From the NCBI RefSeq assembly GCF_904846705.1, contig NZ_CAJHBS010000019.1:1-64000 (forward strand): DNA of 64,000 bases, given 5' to 3'. The notes under the pieces were generated by a model, which did no database searches, had not been told where the DNA came from, and was given only the letters and a program-made list of their open reading frames with translations. Source of the stretch: Psychrobacter sp. Pi2-52 (lineage in GTDB: Bacteria > Pseudomonadota > Gammaproteobacteria > Pseudomonadales > Moraxellaceae). Each line of letters opens with the position of its first letter. Position 1 is the stretch's first letter. Positions 1-8,488 of this stretch are shown piece after piece. The translations under genes and the position numbers were made by a program.

Positions 1-301
1 TATTAATATAGATGCTAATTCCCTACTAGCTTATGTAATATTACGTAATTGTTTCGATACATCCTGTATATTCTTGTATTAACCCTTAGTCATTTATCTA
101 TTTTAAGGGTTAATAACCGATAAATTCGCTTACATTGTCATCAAAAGTTACAAATTCAAAGTTATTTTTAATTTTAAAGTCGCAATAGCTAATGAATTTT
201 TTGATGAAGAATCATTTTATAAGCAATAGAACAGTCTTATACCTACCTCATTTACTTTTAACGCTAACACTATAATCAAAGTATTCTTAACTGCTAACAC
301 A
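1..301. other. Intergenic, AT-rich, with one hairpin
   Basis: No coding sequence is supported here. The only structure I see is an inverted repeat with 10-bp arms at 79-88 and 104-113 (TTAACCCTTA and TAAGGGTTAA) around a 15-nt loop. It lies downstream of the minus-strand DUF411 gene, but no clear T-tract follows on that strand, so a terminator role is uncertain. Confidence 0.4.
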
Positions 302-946
302 CTATAATTGCTGCTCTACCGATTCAATATCAGCATAAACTTGGGTTGTCCCGTCTTTATTGAGCTGCATAACCTGATAGGGCATGAATTTATTTTGATA
401 CTCCATACCTGGGCTACCAATAGGCATGCCAGGTACGGCAAGACCCATAGCTTGTACTGGCGGATTTTCTAAAAACTGCGCCATATATTTAGCGGGTACA
501 TGACCTTCAAAGACGTAACCATCCGTAGTGACTACAGTATGGCAAGAACGCATTTCATTTGGAACGCTGTAGCGCTCTTTAAATACGGCTAAGTCCGCAA
601 CATCTTGCGCGGTTGCACTTAGACCATTATCTTCTGCATGACTTATCCATTCTTTACAGCAGCCGCAATTGGCATCTTTATAGACAGTGGCTGATACGTT
701 TTTTAGTAAGTCTGGTTTACTTACTGATGTCATCATAGAATTATTTATAACGTTTGGTTCAGCTGTCTTTGGAACAGCCAAAACATCTTCAGTTGATGCC
801 GATGTTGTGCTTGCATCAGATACGCCACTACTCGGTTGGCTACAAGCAAATAGTGATGAGGCAGCCAGTAATAATAACGTACTACGCAACCCCTTAGACA
901 GATAACGATTGCATATAAGACTGGATTTTATTTTTAAGGGGGGCAT
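302..946 (-). CDS. DUF411 family metal-binding lipoprotein
   Basis: A 214-residue exported protein. The N-terminus has basic residues, a hydrophobic stretch near residues 22-34 and a lipobox ending LFAC-S, so it should be lipid-modified and anchored in the envelope. Residues 40-80 are a Ser/Thr-rich linker. The rest matches the DUF411 (CopG-like) family: a Cys cluster CGCC within a KDANCGCCKEW stretch near residue 95, followed by a conserved SCHT Cys/His site near residue 134 and GHVPA. In the family these residues are thought to bind copper or another soft metal. The gene stands alone and diverges from lnt across about 240 bp. The metal specificity is inference. Confidence 0.8.
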   Translation of the reverse strand: MPPLKIKSSLICNRYLSKGLRSTLLLLAASSLFACSQPSSGVSDASTTSASTEDVLAVPKTAEPNVINNSMMTSVSKPDLLKNVSATVYKDANCGCCKEWISHAEDNGLSATAQDVADLAVFKERYSVPNEMRSCHTVVTTDGYVFEGHVPAKYMAQFLENPPVQAMGLAVPGMPIGSPGMEYQNKFMPYQVMQLNKDGTTQVYADIESVEQQL

Positions 947-1185
947 AGTGCTTTCTCATGTACTGTAGGTATTGTGAGCTATAGAAGATCAAGTAACACT
1001 TCATATCGTTTGGTAATGTAGCATAATAACCCATTAAACGGAGTACATAAATTCATCCATTGAGCAGTGCAGGCTGGTATCATAAGCAGTTTTTATTTTA
1101 AAATACTGCCTGTAGTATTAACGGCTCTATCTAAGTTTTGGATTTTGATTAAAAATTCAAGGCTCATAATTTTGGATAATTTGCG

Positions 1186-2754
1186 ATGCGCCTGTCTACT
1201 ATTAATCTACAAAAGCGTTTGAGTACTCACTTAAATCAATTACCGCTATCGCTTACGCTAGTAGCAGCATGGCTTGCAGGAGCTATTTTTTTATTTTCGC
1301 TAGCGCCTTATGGGTTTTGGCCGCTAGCAATAGTATCACCAGCGATTTTATATGCGCTGTTGGTGACAAGTATGAGTGGTCGTCGCGCTTTTATTATCGG
1401 TGAAGCTTACGGTATGGGGCTATGGTGCGTCGGCGGCTTTTGGCTCTATACTGCTATCCATGATTATAGCGATACACCAACGTGGCTCGCATTGATTATG
1501 ATTGCATTGATGGGTCTCGGTATGGGACTATTTCATGGATTGTTAGCACTAGTCTTTAACCGTATGGTAGGCAAACAACCCTTTTCATTTGCTGCTCTTT
1601 GGGTGCTACAAGAATGGTTAAAAACTTGGTTATTCACAGGCTTTCCGTGGCTGTTTGTTGGTTATGCATTTACTGAAGAGTATTGGTTATCGTCCTTAGC
1701 ACCCGTTGCTGGTGTTTTTTCCGTCTCTTTTGTTGCCATACTATTGGCTGCAAGTTTAGTAGAGCTACTGCTTCGGCGCAGTAGTTATGCCATCGTTTCT
1801 GTACTGTTATTAGCCATTAGCACATCATTATGGCTGGTCAATCCGCAATGGACAAAACCTAAGGGCACACCTGATCTGTCAGTGTCATTGATTCAAGGTA
1901 ATATTTCACAAGATATAAAGTGGCTGACTAAGTATCAAGTAGAAACGCTAAAGATTTATGCGAAGTTAACACGCACTGAGTGGGGACGTGATGTTGTGGT
2001 GTGGCCTGAATCATCTATTCCTATGTTTCAGGATGAGGCTGCGGGCTTTATTAGTGAAATGATAGAAATGGCTAATGCGACCAATACGACATGGATAACT
2101 GGTATCCCTTATAAGGATAAAGCGGCATTCAATGCCAGTACGGATAAGTATCCCCCATTTTACAATAGCGTGATTGCTCGAGGTGTAGAAGCGGAAGGCC
2201 TATACAAGAAGCAGCGTCTAGTGCCTTTTGGAGAGTATATTCCATTTGAAGGCGTGCTCGATATTTTCCCAAGTTTGGCCGGTAGTCAGGATATTAAGAA
2301 CTATAGTCGTGGTAGTGATCAGCAGTCACCTCTAAAGGTGCGTGGACACAATATAGGGACGGCTATCTGTTATGAGGTAGCTTATCCAGATACCACGCGT
2401 AAAAATGCCATCGATACTGAATTTTTGTTGACCGTCTCTAACGATGCCTGGTTTGGCACTTCAGCAGGACCATTGCAACATTTGCAAATGGTACAAATGC
2501 GCGCGCTTGAGAACGGGCGCTGGTTTATTCGAGCGACCAATACTGGTGTTACCGCTATCATTAACCATAAAGGTCGTATTGTAAAACGCGCACCGCAGTT
2601 TGAGCGTACTGTACTACGTGGTGAGATACAGGCACGGGTTGGTAACACGCCCTTTATGCTTATGGGAAATTATCCTATCTTGATAATAATAACCTTGTTA
2701 TTACTACTAAGCTATTTTGGCAAAGGTCTAACCACACTTAGAAGACGAGGGTAA
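1186..2754 (+). CDS. lnt: Apolipoprotein N-acyltransferase
   Basis: A 522-residue integral membrane enzyme that transfers the third acyl chain to the N-terminal Cys of apolipoproteins on the periplasmic face of the inner membrane. The first 220 residues are a run of hydrophobic segments and the remainder is a nitrilase-fold domain. The expected catalytic Glu (VVWPESS), Lys (YKKQRLVPFGEY) and Cys (GTAICYEVAYPD) are all present, and a final hydrophobic segment lies near the C-terminus. Length is normal for the family. The usual neighbour corC/ybeX is not present upstream. IS3 copy 1 begins 94 bp after the stop, so the original downstream context has been lost. Confidence 0.95.
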   Translation: MRLSTINLQKRLSTHLNQLPLSLTLVAAWLAGAIFLFSLAPYGFWPLAIVSPAILYALLVTSMSGRRAFIIGEAYGMGLWCVGGFWLYTAIHDYSDTPTWLALIMIALMGLGMGLFHGLLALVFNRMVGKQPFSFAALWVLQEWLKTWLFTGFPWLFVGYAFTEEYWLSSLAPVAGVFSVSFVAILLAASLVELLLRRSSYAIVSVLLLAISTSLWLVNPQWTKPKGTPDLSVSLIQGNISQDIKWLTKYQVETLKIYAKLTRTEWGRDVVVWPESSIPMFQDEAAGFISEMIEMANATNTTWITGIPYKDKAAFNASTDKYPPFYNSVIARGVEAEGLYKKQRLVPFGEYIPFEGVLDIFPSLAGSQDIKNYSRGSDQQSPLKVRGHNIGTAICYEVAYPDTTRKNAIDTEFLLTVSNDAWFGTSAGPLQHLQMVQMRALENGRWFIRATNTGVTAIINHKGRIVKRAPQFERTVLRGEIQARVGNTPFMLMGNYPILIIITLLLLLSYFGKGLTTLRRRG

Positions 2755-2894
2755 TAGTAAACTTAATCATAATAATTTAATCAGTGTAAGTTTTTTATTT
2801 TTTCTAGGTAACGTCCTAACGCACGTAAATATAAAAGTTTTAAACTATTGACCCCTGCCGTCAAATCCGTATACATAAACTTGGGAGATTTTAA

Positions 2895-3857
2895 TTACGC
2901 AGCCTGACGATAATAATCAAACCACACCTGTCTTGGCGATTGATAGCCCAAACCCTTTTGAATCCTCGTCTGATTGTAGTACAGCTCGATATAACTGATA
3001 ATATCATTGATGGCTGTGAACCTTGTTTTATAGTCTTGATGATATACCAGCTCATTCTTTAATGTGCCCCAGAAGCTTTCTATCGGAGCGTTATCGAAAC
3101 AGTTGCCTTTGCCGCTCATTGAGCCTATAAATTGATGCTGCTTAATGGTCTTGTGGTAGGCGTGACTGCAATACTGACTGCCTCTGTCTGAATGAACGAT
3201 TAGCCCTTTGCTTGGACGTTTATTCTTGATGGCCATATTTAGTGCTTTGCAAACTAAATCTGCGGTCATACGCTTGTTAATAGCGTAACCGACAAGCTCT
3301 TTGGTGTATAAGTCTTTGACCCCTGCTAAGTACAGCCAACCCTCATTCGTCCAGATATAGGTGATGTCGCTGACCCACGACTCGTTAGGGCGCTTAGCAT
3401 CAAACTTCTGATCCAGTACGTTTGGATAGACCAGCTTGTTGTGATTGGAGTCGGTGGTGACTTTAAAGCGCTTATGACGACGACATTTAATGCCGTGTTG
3501 CTCTTTGATGCTTCTTACCATATACAGGCTAATGTTATGGCCTTGCTCGCTTAGATGAGCATGCAGTCGATCTGCGCCATAACGTTCTTTCGTTTCATTG
3601 TGAGCCGCTTTAACCAGTAATTCAGACTGGTTGCGATGTATCTGTTGGTCGCTGAGATCACGACTTAGCCAGTCGTAATAGCTTGATGGCTTAACCCTTA
3701 ACACACGGCACATAGTGGTGATGCGAAAGAGGAACTGGTTGTCTTTGATAAAGGCGTACCTGACTAGCTGTTTCTCGCGAAGTACGCCGTCGCCAACTCG
3801 AGCATAGCTCTCCCCTTGCGTCGGGGCGAAGCAGTGCTTCGCTTTATCCCTCCTCAT
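2895..3857 (-). CDS. IS3-family transposase OrfB (copy 1)
   Basis: A DDE-type integrase-core transposase subunit. The HTH_21-like N-terminal part is followed by the rve core, with the catalytic Asp in WVSDITYIW, the second Asp in VHSDRGSQY and the Glu in PIESFWGTLKNE. The C-terminus (QTRIQKGLGYQSPRQVW) is typical of the family. The first ~27 residues of this reading frame come from the extra 59-bp segment and are absent from copy 2, so the native protein normally starts near KQLVRYAFIKDN as part of an OrfAB fusion. Whether this copy is translated alone from the overlapping ATG is uncertain. Confidence 0.85.
   Translation of the reverse strand: MRRDKAKHCFAPTQGESYARVGDGVLREKQLVRYAFIKDNQFLFRITTMCRVLRVKPSSYYDWLSRDLSDQQIHRNQSELLVKAAHNETKERYGADRLHAHLSEQGHNISLYMVRSIKEQHGIKCRRHKRFKVTTDSNHNKLVYPNVLDQKFDAKRPNESWVSDITYIWTNEGWLYLAGVKDLYTKELVGYAINKRMTADLVCKALNMAIKNKRPSKGLIVHSDRGSQYCSHAYHKTIKQHQFIGSMSGKGNCFDNAPIESFWGTLKNELVYHQDYKTRFTAINDIISYIELYYNQTRIQKGLGYQSPRQVWFDYYRQAA
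3795..3854. repeat. 59-bp palindromic insert in the IS frameshift region
   Basis: Alignment with copy 2 shows that copy 1 has about 59 extra bases here, at the orfA/orfB junction. The segment contains a perfect palindrome GCGAAGCAGTGCTTCGC and a second inverted pair CCCC/GGGG. The A6G slippery run of copy 2 (CTAAAAAAGG on the minus strand, near 6880) reads CTAAATGAGG in copy 1, so programmed frameshifting should be lost. Confidence 0.6.
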
Positions 3858-4119
3858 TTAGTATTTCGCGTTCCTCTTCAGCCACTTTGAGCTGCCGCTT
3901 GAGCTGCTTTATTTCTTGAAGAGCACTCATAAGATCAGGATCGTATTGCTTTGTGCCGACAAGCTTGCCTTGATTGGCTTTGTTATGCCAATTTGATAGC
4001 GTTTGCATGGCAATGCCAAGCTGCTTTGCAGTGGCTGAGATATTGCCATTATTGTCTGATATCTTCTTGACGGCCTCGGCTTTAAATTCGTCACTGTAGG
4101 TTCTTACTTTCTTGGTCAT
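3844..4119 (-). CDS. IS3-family transposase OrfA (copy 1)
   Basis: A 91-residue helix-turn-helix protein (HTH_Tnp_1 family) that recognises the IS ends. The HTH lies around residues 10-45 (TYSDEFKAEAVKK, then SATAKQLGIAMQTLSNW) and is followed by a short leucine-zipper-like helix. The C-terminus ends EILNEEG instead of the DILKKATAYFAKHS of copy 2, because the frame runs into the extra palindromic segment. It overlaps orfB in another frame. Confidence 0.85.
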   Translation of the reverse strand: MTKKVRTYSDEFKAEAVKKISDNNGNISATAKQLGIAMQTLSNWHNKANQGKLVGTKQYDPDLMSALQEIKQLKRQLKVAEEEREILNEEG

Positions 4120-4192
4120 GGTAAACTCCTGTCAATACGCTTAGTTTACCAAGTTTATCTCTACGGTTTCTTCAGCATAGCTCACAATAGGT

Positions 4193-5779
4193 TTGCATTT
4201 AGGCAAGATACAAAGATTTATTGATACAGCATCTGTTTTAAATCAAAGTAATTTTTGGTGTAACATGCAACCTTCAAAAGAATTTTCAAGCAAACTAAGA
4301 AAGACTAGAAAATCTTTCCCTGAGACTTCTCAAAGTCTTCAAACCATGATCATTCCTTCACGTATTTATCAGAACCTGCTAAAAGATACCATTGAAAGTT
4401 TGCAGGTTTTTAATAAGCACGCTGAGCAGATCTCATATGTTTTTTCTGCACGTACTAAAGTAAGAGATGAAGCATTAAGATTAGATCAGAGTGTACCTAT
4501 GAGTAAGCTTACTAAATCACAAAAAAGCTTAATCAGATTTTATTGGCAAACTGCTTTGAAGACAGATACAAAGCTAACTAAGATTTTAGCAGAATTAACA
4601 GATTTAAACATCATCAAGAATGCTAATTGGTTAAGTTTAACAATCAGCTTAGGTCAAATACAGATGAAAAGCGCTTTTGTTATAGCTGCGTTTACAGGTA
4701 TGCGTAAAAATGAATTACTATCTATCCCTTTCAACGGGCTAAGACATATTCATTCCGATACTGGGAATATACCTGTAGTATGGTCAACTACAACAAAATT
4801 GGAAAGTAATGGAGTACCAAGATTTACAAAATGGGTAACAGGTTCAATTGTTGAAGAAGCTTTTGAAGCAGCTAAATTTATCACTCAAGGAGCTTTGAAC
4901 TGGTCTGCTAATAAGAGTCAGGTGGCAGAAGATGAGAGTAAGTTACCGTTGTTTTTTTCAATTGAAAATGGGAAATCTGGAAAGCCTCATCCGCATTTTG
5001 ATTATGCAACAACTGCCTTAAATAGCAACCTCATTCAAAAAATAATGTCATCAGAGCACTTATTAATTTCAGAACAAGACTTAAAGGAAGTCAGTCAATT
5101 TTTATACGGCGATGAAATATCTAATAATATTAAATTAGGTAAGCCTTGGCCTTTAGGCTTTCATCAGTTTAGACGCTCCTTAGCCGTGTATGCTGCTTCT
5201 AGTGGTTATGTTTCATATCCTACTCTTAAATCCCAGCTAAAACATATAAGCATGATGATGACAGTCTATTACACGGACTCAAACTCTAGAGCGATAAATA
5301 TTTTAGGCAACGGCCCTGAAGTCAAAGCTATGCAAAAGGAATGGCAGGAGGCCCAAGCAAGAGTAGAGTCAGATAATTTGCATGAATTGTTAGATAGCAG
5401 GGTGACACTAACTGGTGCAGCTGGTAAAAATCTACAAAAAAGAAAAGTAGAGAATAAGCTTCCTAAGTTCTTAGATAATAGAAATAGTACTAAGAAAGCA
5501 GTCAAAAATGGCAAAATTCGTTATCGATCTACTTTAGTTGGCGGATGTATGTCTATTAAACCTTGTGATAAAGGTGCTGGTGTATTGGCATCTGCTTGTA
5601 TTAGCTGTGAAAATGCGGTGTTTTCACCAGAATCCAAAAGTATTTTGCTACAAACTAAAGATTTTTATAAGTCTCAACTCACTTTAGATATTCCAAAGCG
5701 TGTTCATCATGAATACGAAGTGAGTATTAAAAAAATAGACAGTCTTCTTTCAGTATTAGAAGTAAATCAAGAGAAATAA
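4193..5779 (+). CDS. Tyrosine recombinase, N-terminally truncated
   Basis: A 528-residue remnant of a large site-specific tyrosine recombinase. The catalytic features are visible: the first Arg in FTGMRKNELLSIP, an H-x-x-R-type box in GFHQFRRSLAVYA, and His plus the nucleophilic Tyr in LKHISMMMTVYYTD. After the catalytic domain comes a Cys-rich segment (GGCMSIKPC then CISCENAVF) that could bind zinc, as in the long recombinases of GIST/Tn554-like three-gene units. The open frame runs back to the IS right end at 4184 and only a TTG is available as start, so the true N-terminus was removed by the IS. It is followed one base later by a small helper gene. AT-rich composition marks it as foreign. 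Confidence 0.8.
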   Translation: MHLGKIQRFIDTASVLNQSNFWCNMQPSKEFSSKLRKTRKSFPETSQSLQTMIIPSRIYQNLLKDTIESLQVFNKHAEQISYVFSARTKVRDEALRLDQSVPMSKLTKSQKSLIRFYWQTALKTDTKLTKILAELTDLNIIKNANWLSLTISLGQIQMKSAFVIAAFTGMRKNELLSIPFNGLRHIHSDTGNIPVVWSTTTKLESNGVPRFTKWVTGSIVEEAFEAAKFITQGALNWSANKSQVAEDESKLPLFFSIENGKSGKPHPHFDYATTALNSNLIQKIMSSEHLLISEQDLKEVSQFLYGDEISNNIKLGKPWPLGFHQFRRSLAVYAASSGYVSYPTLKSQLKHISMMMTVYYTDSNSRAINILGNGPEVKAMQKEWQEAQARVESDNLHELLDSRVTLTGAAGKNLQKRKVENKLPKFLDNRNSTKKAVKNGKIRYRSTLVGGCMSIKPCDKGAGVLASACISCENAVFSPESKSILLQTKDFYKSQLTLDIPKRVHHEYEVSIKKIDSLLSVLEVNQEK

Positions 5780-5972
5780 CATGAAAACTAGCCAGGCAGA
5801 ACAGGCTTATTGGGATGCTTTGAATCGTCTACAAGATGGTACAGCCAAAATTGTCAATACAAAGTCATCACGGTTTAAGTTTACTAGAGACGCTGTAGGT
5901 AGAGAGGCAGGTAAAGGAAAAGGGTATGACCTATGCTGTCAAATCTGTAGACATTGACTTGGGAGATTTTAG

Positions 5973-6845
5973 TTACGCAGCCTGACGATAAAAGTCAAAC
6001 CATACCTGTCTTGGCGTTTTATAGCCTAAACCCTTTTGGATTCTAGTCTGGTTGTACTCAAGCTCAATATATTTAGTGATATCACTGATGGCTTCAAACC
6101 TTGTTTTATAGTCTTCGTGATACACCAACTCATTCTTTAATATGCCCCAGAAGCTTTCTATGGGCGCATTATCAAAGCAATTGCCACGCCTGGACATTGA
6201 GCCCTTAAATTTATGCTTCTTAATGATCTTATGATAGTCATAACTACAGTACTGACTGCCTCTATCAGAATGCACAATCAGCTGTTGGTTGGGTCGTTTG
6301 TTCTTGATGGCCATATTGAGTGCACGGCAAACTAAATCTGCTGTCATTCGCTTATTGATGGCATAGCCGACAAGCTCTTTGGTGTAGAGGTCTTTAACAC
6401 CTGCTAAGTATAGCCAACCCTCATTGGTCCAGACATAGGTAATGTCACTAACCCAAGCTTCGTTAGGACGACTGGTATGGAATTTTTGGTCGAGCAGGTT
6501 TGGATAGATAAACTTGTTATGGTTTGAGTTGGTGGTAACTTTAAAACGCTTGTGACGACGGCAAGCAATGCCGTATTCTTCTTTAATGCGTCTTACCATG
6601 TATTGACTGATATGATGGCCTTGCTCTGCAAGATGAGCATGCAATCGCTCACAGCCATAACGCTGCTTAGTTTCATCATGAGCCACGCGCACTAGCAGCT
6701 CACACTGGTTGCGGTGGATCTGCTGATTACTAACACCACGATTTATCCAGTTGTAATAGCTTGATGGCTTGACATCTAATACGTGACACATACAGGTGAT
6801 GCTAAATATCTTCTGATTATCCTTGATAAAGACGTACTTCATCAA
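5973..6845 (-). CDS. IS3-family transposase OrfB (copy 2)
   Basis: A 290-residue DDE transposase subunit whose catalytic residues appear in WVSDITYVW, VHSDRGSQY and PIESFWGILKNE. It closely resembles copy 1 but shows many substitutions, so the two are related isoforms and not a recent duplication of each other. In the family the functional transposase is an OrfAB fusion made by a -1 frameshift. The frame overlaps orfA by a few bases, and the slippery run lies just upstream. Confidence 0.92.
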   Translation of the reverse strand: MMKYVFIKDNQKIFSITCMCHVLDVKPSSYYNWINRGVSNQQIHRNQCELLVRVAHDETKQRYGCERLHAHLAEQGHHISQYMVRRIKEEYGIACRRHKRFKVTTNSNHNKFIYPNLLDQKFHTSRPNEAWVSDITYVWTNEGWLYLAGVKDLYTKELVGYAINKRMTADLVCRALNMAIKNKRPNQQLIVHSDRGSQYCSYDYHKIIKKHKFKGSMSRRGNCFDNAPIESFWGILKNELVYHEDYKTRFEAISDITKYIELEYNQTRIQKGLGYKTPRQVWFDFYRQAA

Positions 6846-7138
6846 CTGTGTTTCGCGAAGTACGCCGTGGCCTTTTTTAGAATATCTCGCTCTTCCTGAG
6901 CAACTTTTAGATCACGTTTAAGACGTTTATTCTCTTCTAGTATAGCCATGAGCTCAGGATCATATTCTTTAGTACCGATCAGCTTGCCTTTATCAGCTTT
7001 GTTTTGCCAGTTAGATAATGTCTGCATGGCGATGCCAAGCTGCTTTGCAGTCGCTGAAACATTGCCATTATTATCTGCTATCTTTTTAACAGCTTCAGCT
7101 TTGAATGCTGCACTATAGGTTCTGATTTTCTTAGTCAT
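6842..7138 (-). CDS. IS3-family transposase OrfA (copy 2)
   Basis: A 98-residue helix-turn-helix protein. The DNA-binding part covers about residues 8-45 (KAEAVKKIADNNGNVSATAK, then QLGIAMQTLSNWQNKA), followed by a leucine-rich helix and the family-typical end DILKKATAYFAKHS. It binds the IS ends and supplies the N-terminal half of the OrfAB fusion. It starts about 65 bp inside the right end of the IS. Confidence 0.92.
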   Translation of the reverse strand: MTKKIRTYSAAFKAEAVKKIADNNGNVSATAKQLGIAMQTLSNWQNKADKGKLIGTKEYDPELMAILEENKRLKRDLKVAQEERDILKKATAYFAKHS

Positions 7139-7584
7139 GATAAACTCCTCATTGAGTCGTTAGTTTACCAAGTTTGGTTCTACAGTTTTTTCAGCATAGC
7201 TCAGGTATGTCCGTAATGAGAGATATCCAGAACTTTGCGAAGCAATAACAAAAGCGGAAGAAGAACGCAAAAATCGTGCTCAAGAAAAACCTAATACTTC
7301 TACTAAGTTAAAACATGAAAAAGAGCTCAAAATCAAAGCTAATTTGAAATACGACATGATAAAAGAAGAATATGACATTATAATGCAAGATTATCTTAAC
7401 ATTCTAAGACAGAATTTTGAACTTCAAAGAGAGTTAGCAGATTCTCCACATATAAGATTAGTGAAAAGATCTAATAAATAGCTTAATCTTGTTCCTGTTT
7501 AGCTCAAATACAATCTATGAATAAAGCCTCTCTAAAGCTTTATTTCTCATATTACGGCTATTAAGATGCCTTAAAAGTATTCCT

Positions 7585-8082
7585 ATGAATGACGATCATT
7601 TGTGTAACAAACTAAAAATTTTATTTGAACATCTTTTTCCTACTCTAACCATAATTGGTGGAGTAGATGAACCCTACTATGAAGCGCCAAAAGCAGATAC
7701 AAATGCGAAGATCTTTTTTAAAGAAAACTACCCAAGAAGCCTATTACATGAAATTGCTCATTACTGTTTGGCAGGGCAAAAACGACGCAAATTAGATGAC
7801 TATGGTTACTGGTATACTGAATGTGGTAGAACAAGTGAAGAGCAAGAGCTATTTCAATTGGTTGAAGCAAGACCTCAAGGCTTAGAAAAGGCTATGTGTG
7901 AAGCTATAGGTATACATTTTTCACCTAGCTTTGATGATTTTTCAGGTCGACCGATATCAGAGGTGTTTCTAAAAAACTTAGAAGTTAATTATCAAGAGAT
8001 GATTACGAATCCTCCTCCTACGGCTAGAATAGCTTTAGAAACATTAATGCATACAGATTTTTCTACGTTAAGGGATAATTAG
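7585..8082 (+). CDS. epmC: Elongation factor P hydroxylase, element-borne copy
   Basis: A 165-residue EpmC/YfcM homologue; in E. coli this enzyme hydroxylates the modified Lys of EF-P. Key features are the metal-site motif HEIAHYC, then RRKLDDYGYWY, and a conserved EEQELFQLVEARPQ segment. The gene looks complete. Its base composition is AT-rich like the adjacent recombinase remnant and unlike the downstream fragment of a second epmC (8489-8848). I read it as cargo of the mobile element that replaces the interrupted resident gene. No strong Shine-Dalgarno is visible before the ATG, so an alternative start is possible. Confidence 0.85.
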   Translation: MNDDHLCNKLKILFEHLFPTLTIIGGVDEPYYEAPKADTNAKIFFKENYPRSLLHEIAHYCLAGQKRRKLDDYGYWYTECGRTSEEQELFQLVEARPQGLEKAMCEAIGIHFSPSFDDFSGRPISEVFLKNLEVNYQEMITNPPPTARIALETLMHTDFSTLRDN

Positions 8083-8488
8083 TTTATTAACTACATATTG
8101 CAAATTCATACTTACTTAATTTTAAAATTTCAAAGCAGTCATGTGAAGTATATTCATCAGGCTACTATTCAGCCGATGATAACTATAGTAAATATTCTAG
8201 CCTTCCCAATTTTATTGAAAAAACAAAGAATATCTACTAAGAGAAGAACCAACAAAAAGTCCCGATCTATTCATCAAAAATAAAATATTGATATGTCTCG
8301 ATTGTATATACACGGCTAATATAAGCTTCTTAGTGCTTTGAAAAGTGATAATTCCAATGACTCACTTAATGTACAATATCTCCTTTTATGAGGAATATTG
8401 TACATTTTTTTATCAAGAAGCTGATTTTACATCATTACAATTACTTCTTTATCAATCAATAACTTAGTAATGTACATTTATAGTTAAG
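8083..8488. other. AT-rich end of the mobile element
   Basis: There is no convincing gene. A hairpin terminator occurs at 8369-8412, and a copy of its core AATGTACA (as the palindrome AATGTACATT) recurs at 8469-8478, about 10-20 bp before homology to the resident epmC begins. This is where the right boundary of the element should lie. Confidence 0.5.
8369..8412 (+). terminator. Hairpin with T-tract
   Basis: Arms AATGTACAATAT (8369-8380) and ATATTGTACATT (8396-8407) form a 12-bp stem that continues into a run of T on the plus strand. This fits a rho-independent terminator for the element side, downstream of the cargo epmC. The AT-rich stem makes it weaker than usual. Confidence 0.55.

Larger units (their letters stand above)
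2849..4184 (-). mobile_element. IS3-family insertion sequence, copy 1
   Basis: A 1336-bp element. I placed the ends by comparison with copy 2: the left end reads TGACCCCTGCCGTCAAATC and the reverse complement of the right end reads TGAGCTATGCTGAAGAAAC; both then converge on an AAACTTGG block. It holds orfA and orfB on the minus strand. The flanks (CTAT on the left, CAAT on the right) do not match, so no target duplication is visible. That suggests a deletion or rearrangement after insertion. It is 59 bp longer than copy 2 because of extra palindromic sequence at the orfA/orfB junction. Confidence 0.85.
5927..7203 (-). mobile_element. IS3-family insertion sequence, copy 2 (intact)
   Basis: A 1277-bp element with ends TGACCTATGCTG (left) and TGAGCTATGCTG (right, reverse complement), which share further matches inward. 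It is flanked by a direct GGTA duplication at 5923-5926 and 7204-7207. It carries orfA and orfB with an A6G slippery run (CTAAAAAAGG on the minus strand) near 6880, at the position expected for -1 programmed frameshifting in this family. It interrupts the small gene after the recombinase. Clean ends and a target duplication suggest a recent insertion. Confidence 0.92.
5781..7481 (+). pseudogene. Recombinase-associated helper gene, split by IS copy 2
   Basis: The 5' part is 5781-5926 and the 3' part is 7208-7481. Removing the IS and one copy of the GGTA duplication restores a single uninterrupted frame of 139 codons plus stop. It starts at an ATG one base after the recombinase stop. The reconstructed protein has a TnpC/DUF6262-like N-terminal motif (RFKFTRDAVGREAGKGKG, then YVRNERYPELCEAI), followed by a Lys/Glu-rich helical coiled coil. 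This fits the small third protein of multi-gene tyrosine recombinase units. That family assignment is by pattern only. The gene is now disrupted. Confidence 0.75.

Noticed and set aside
2895-7138. Composite transposon formed by the two IS copies
   Set aside because: The copies are diverged, and copy 2 has its own GGTA duplication and interrupts a gene, so each inserted separately.
8098-8283. 61-residue ORF after the element-borne epmC
   Set aside because: It starts at TTG, has no ribosome-binding site, and the Lys/Ile-rich product reflects AT-rich composition. No family resemblance.
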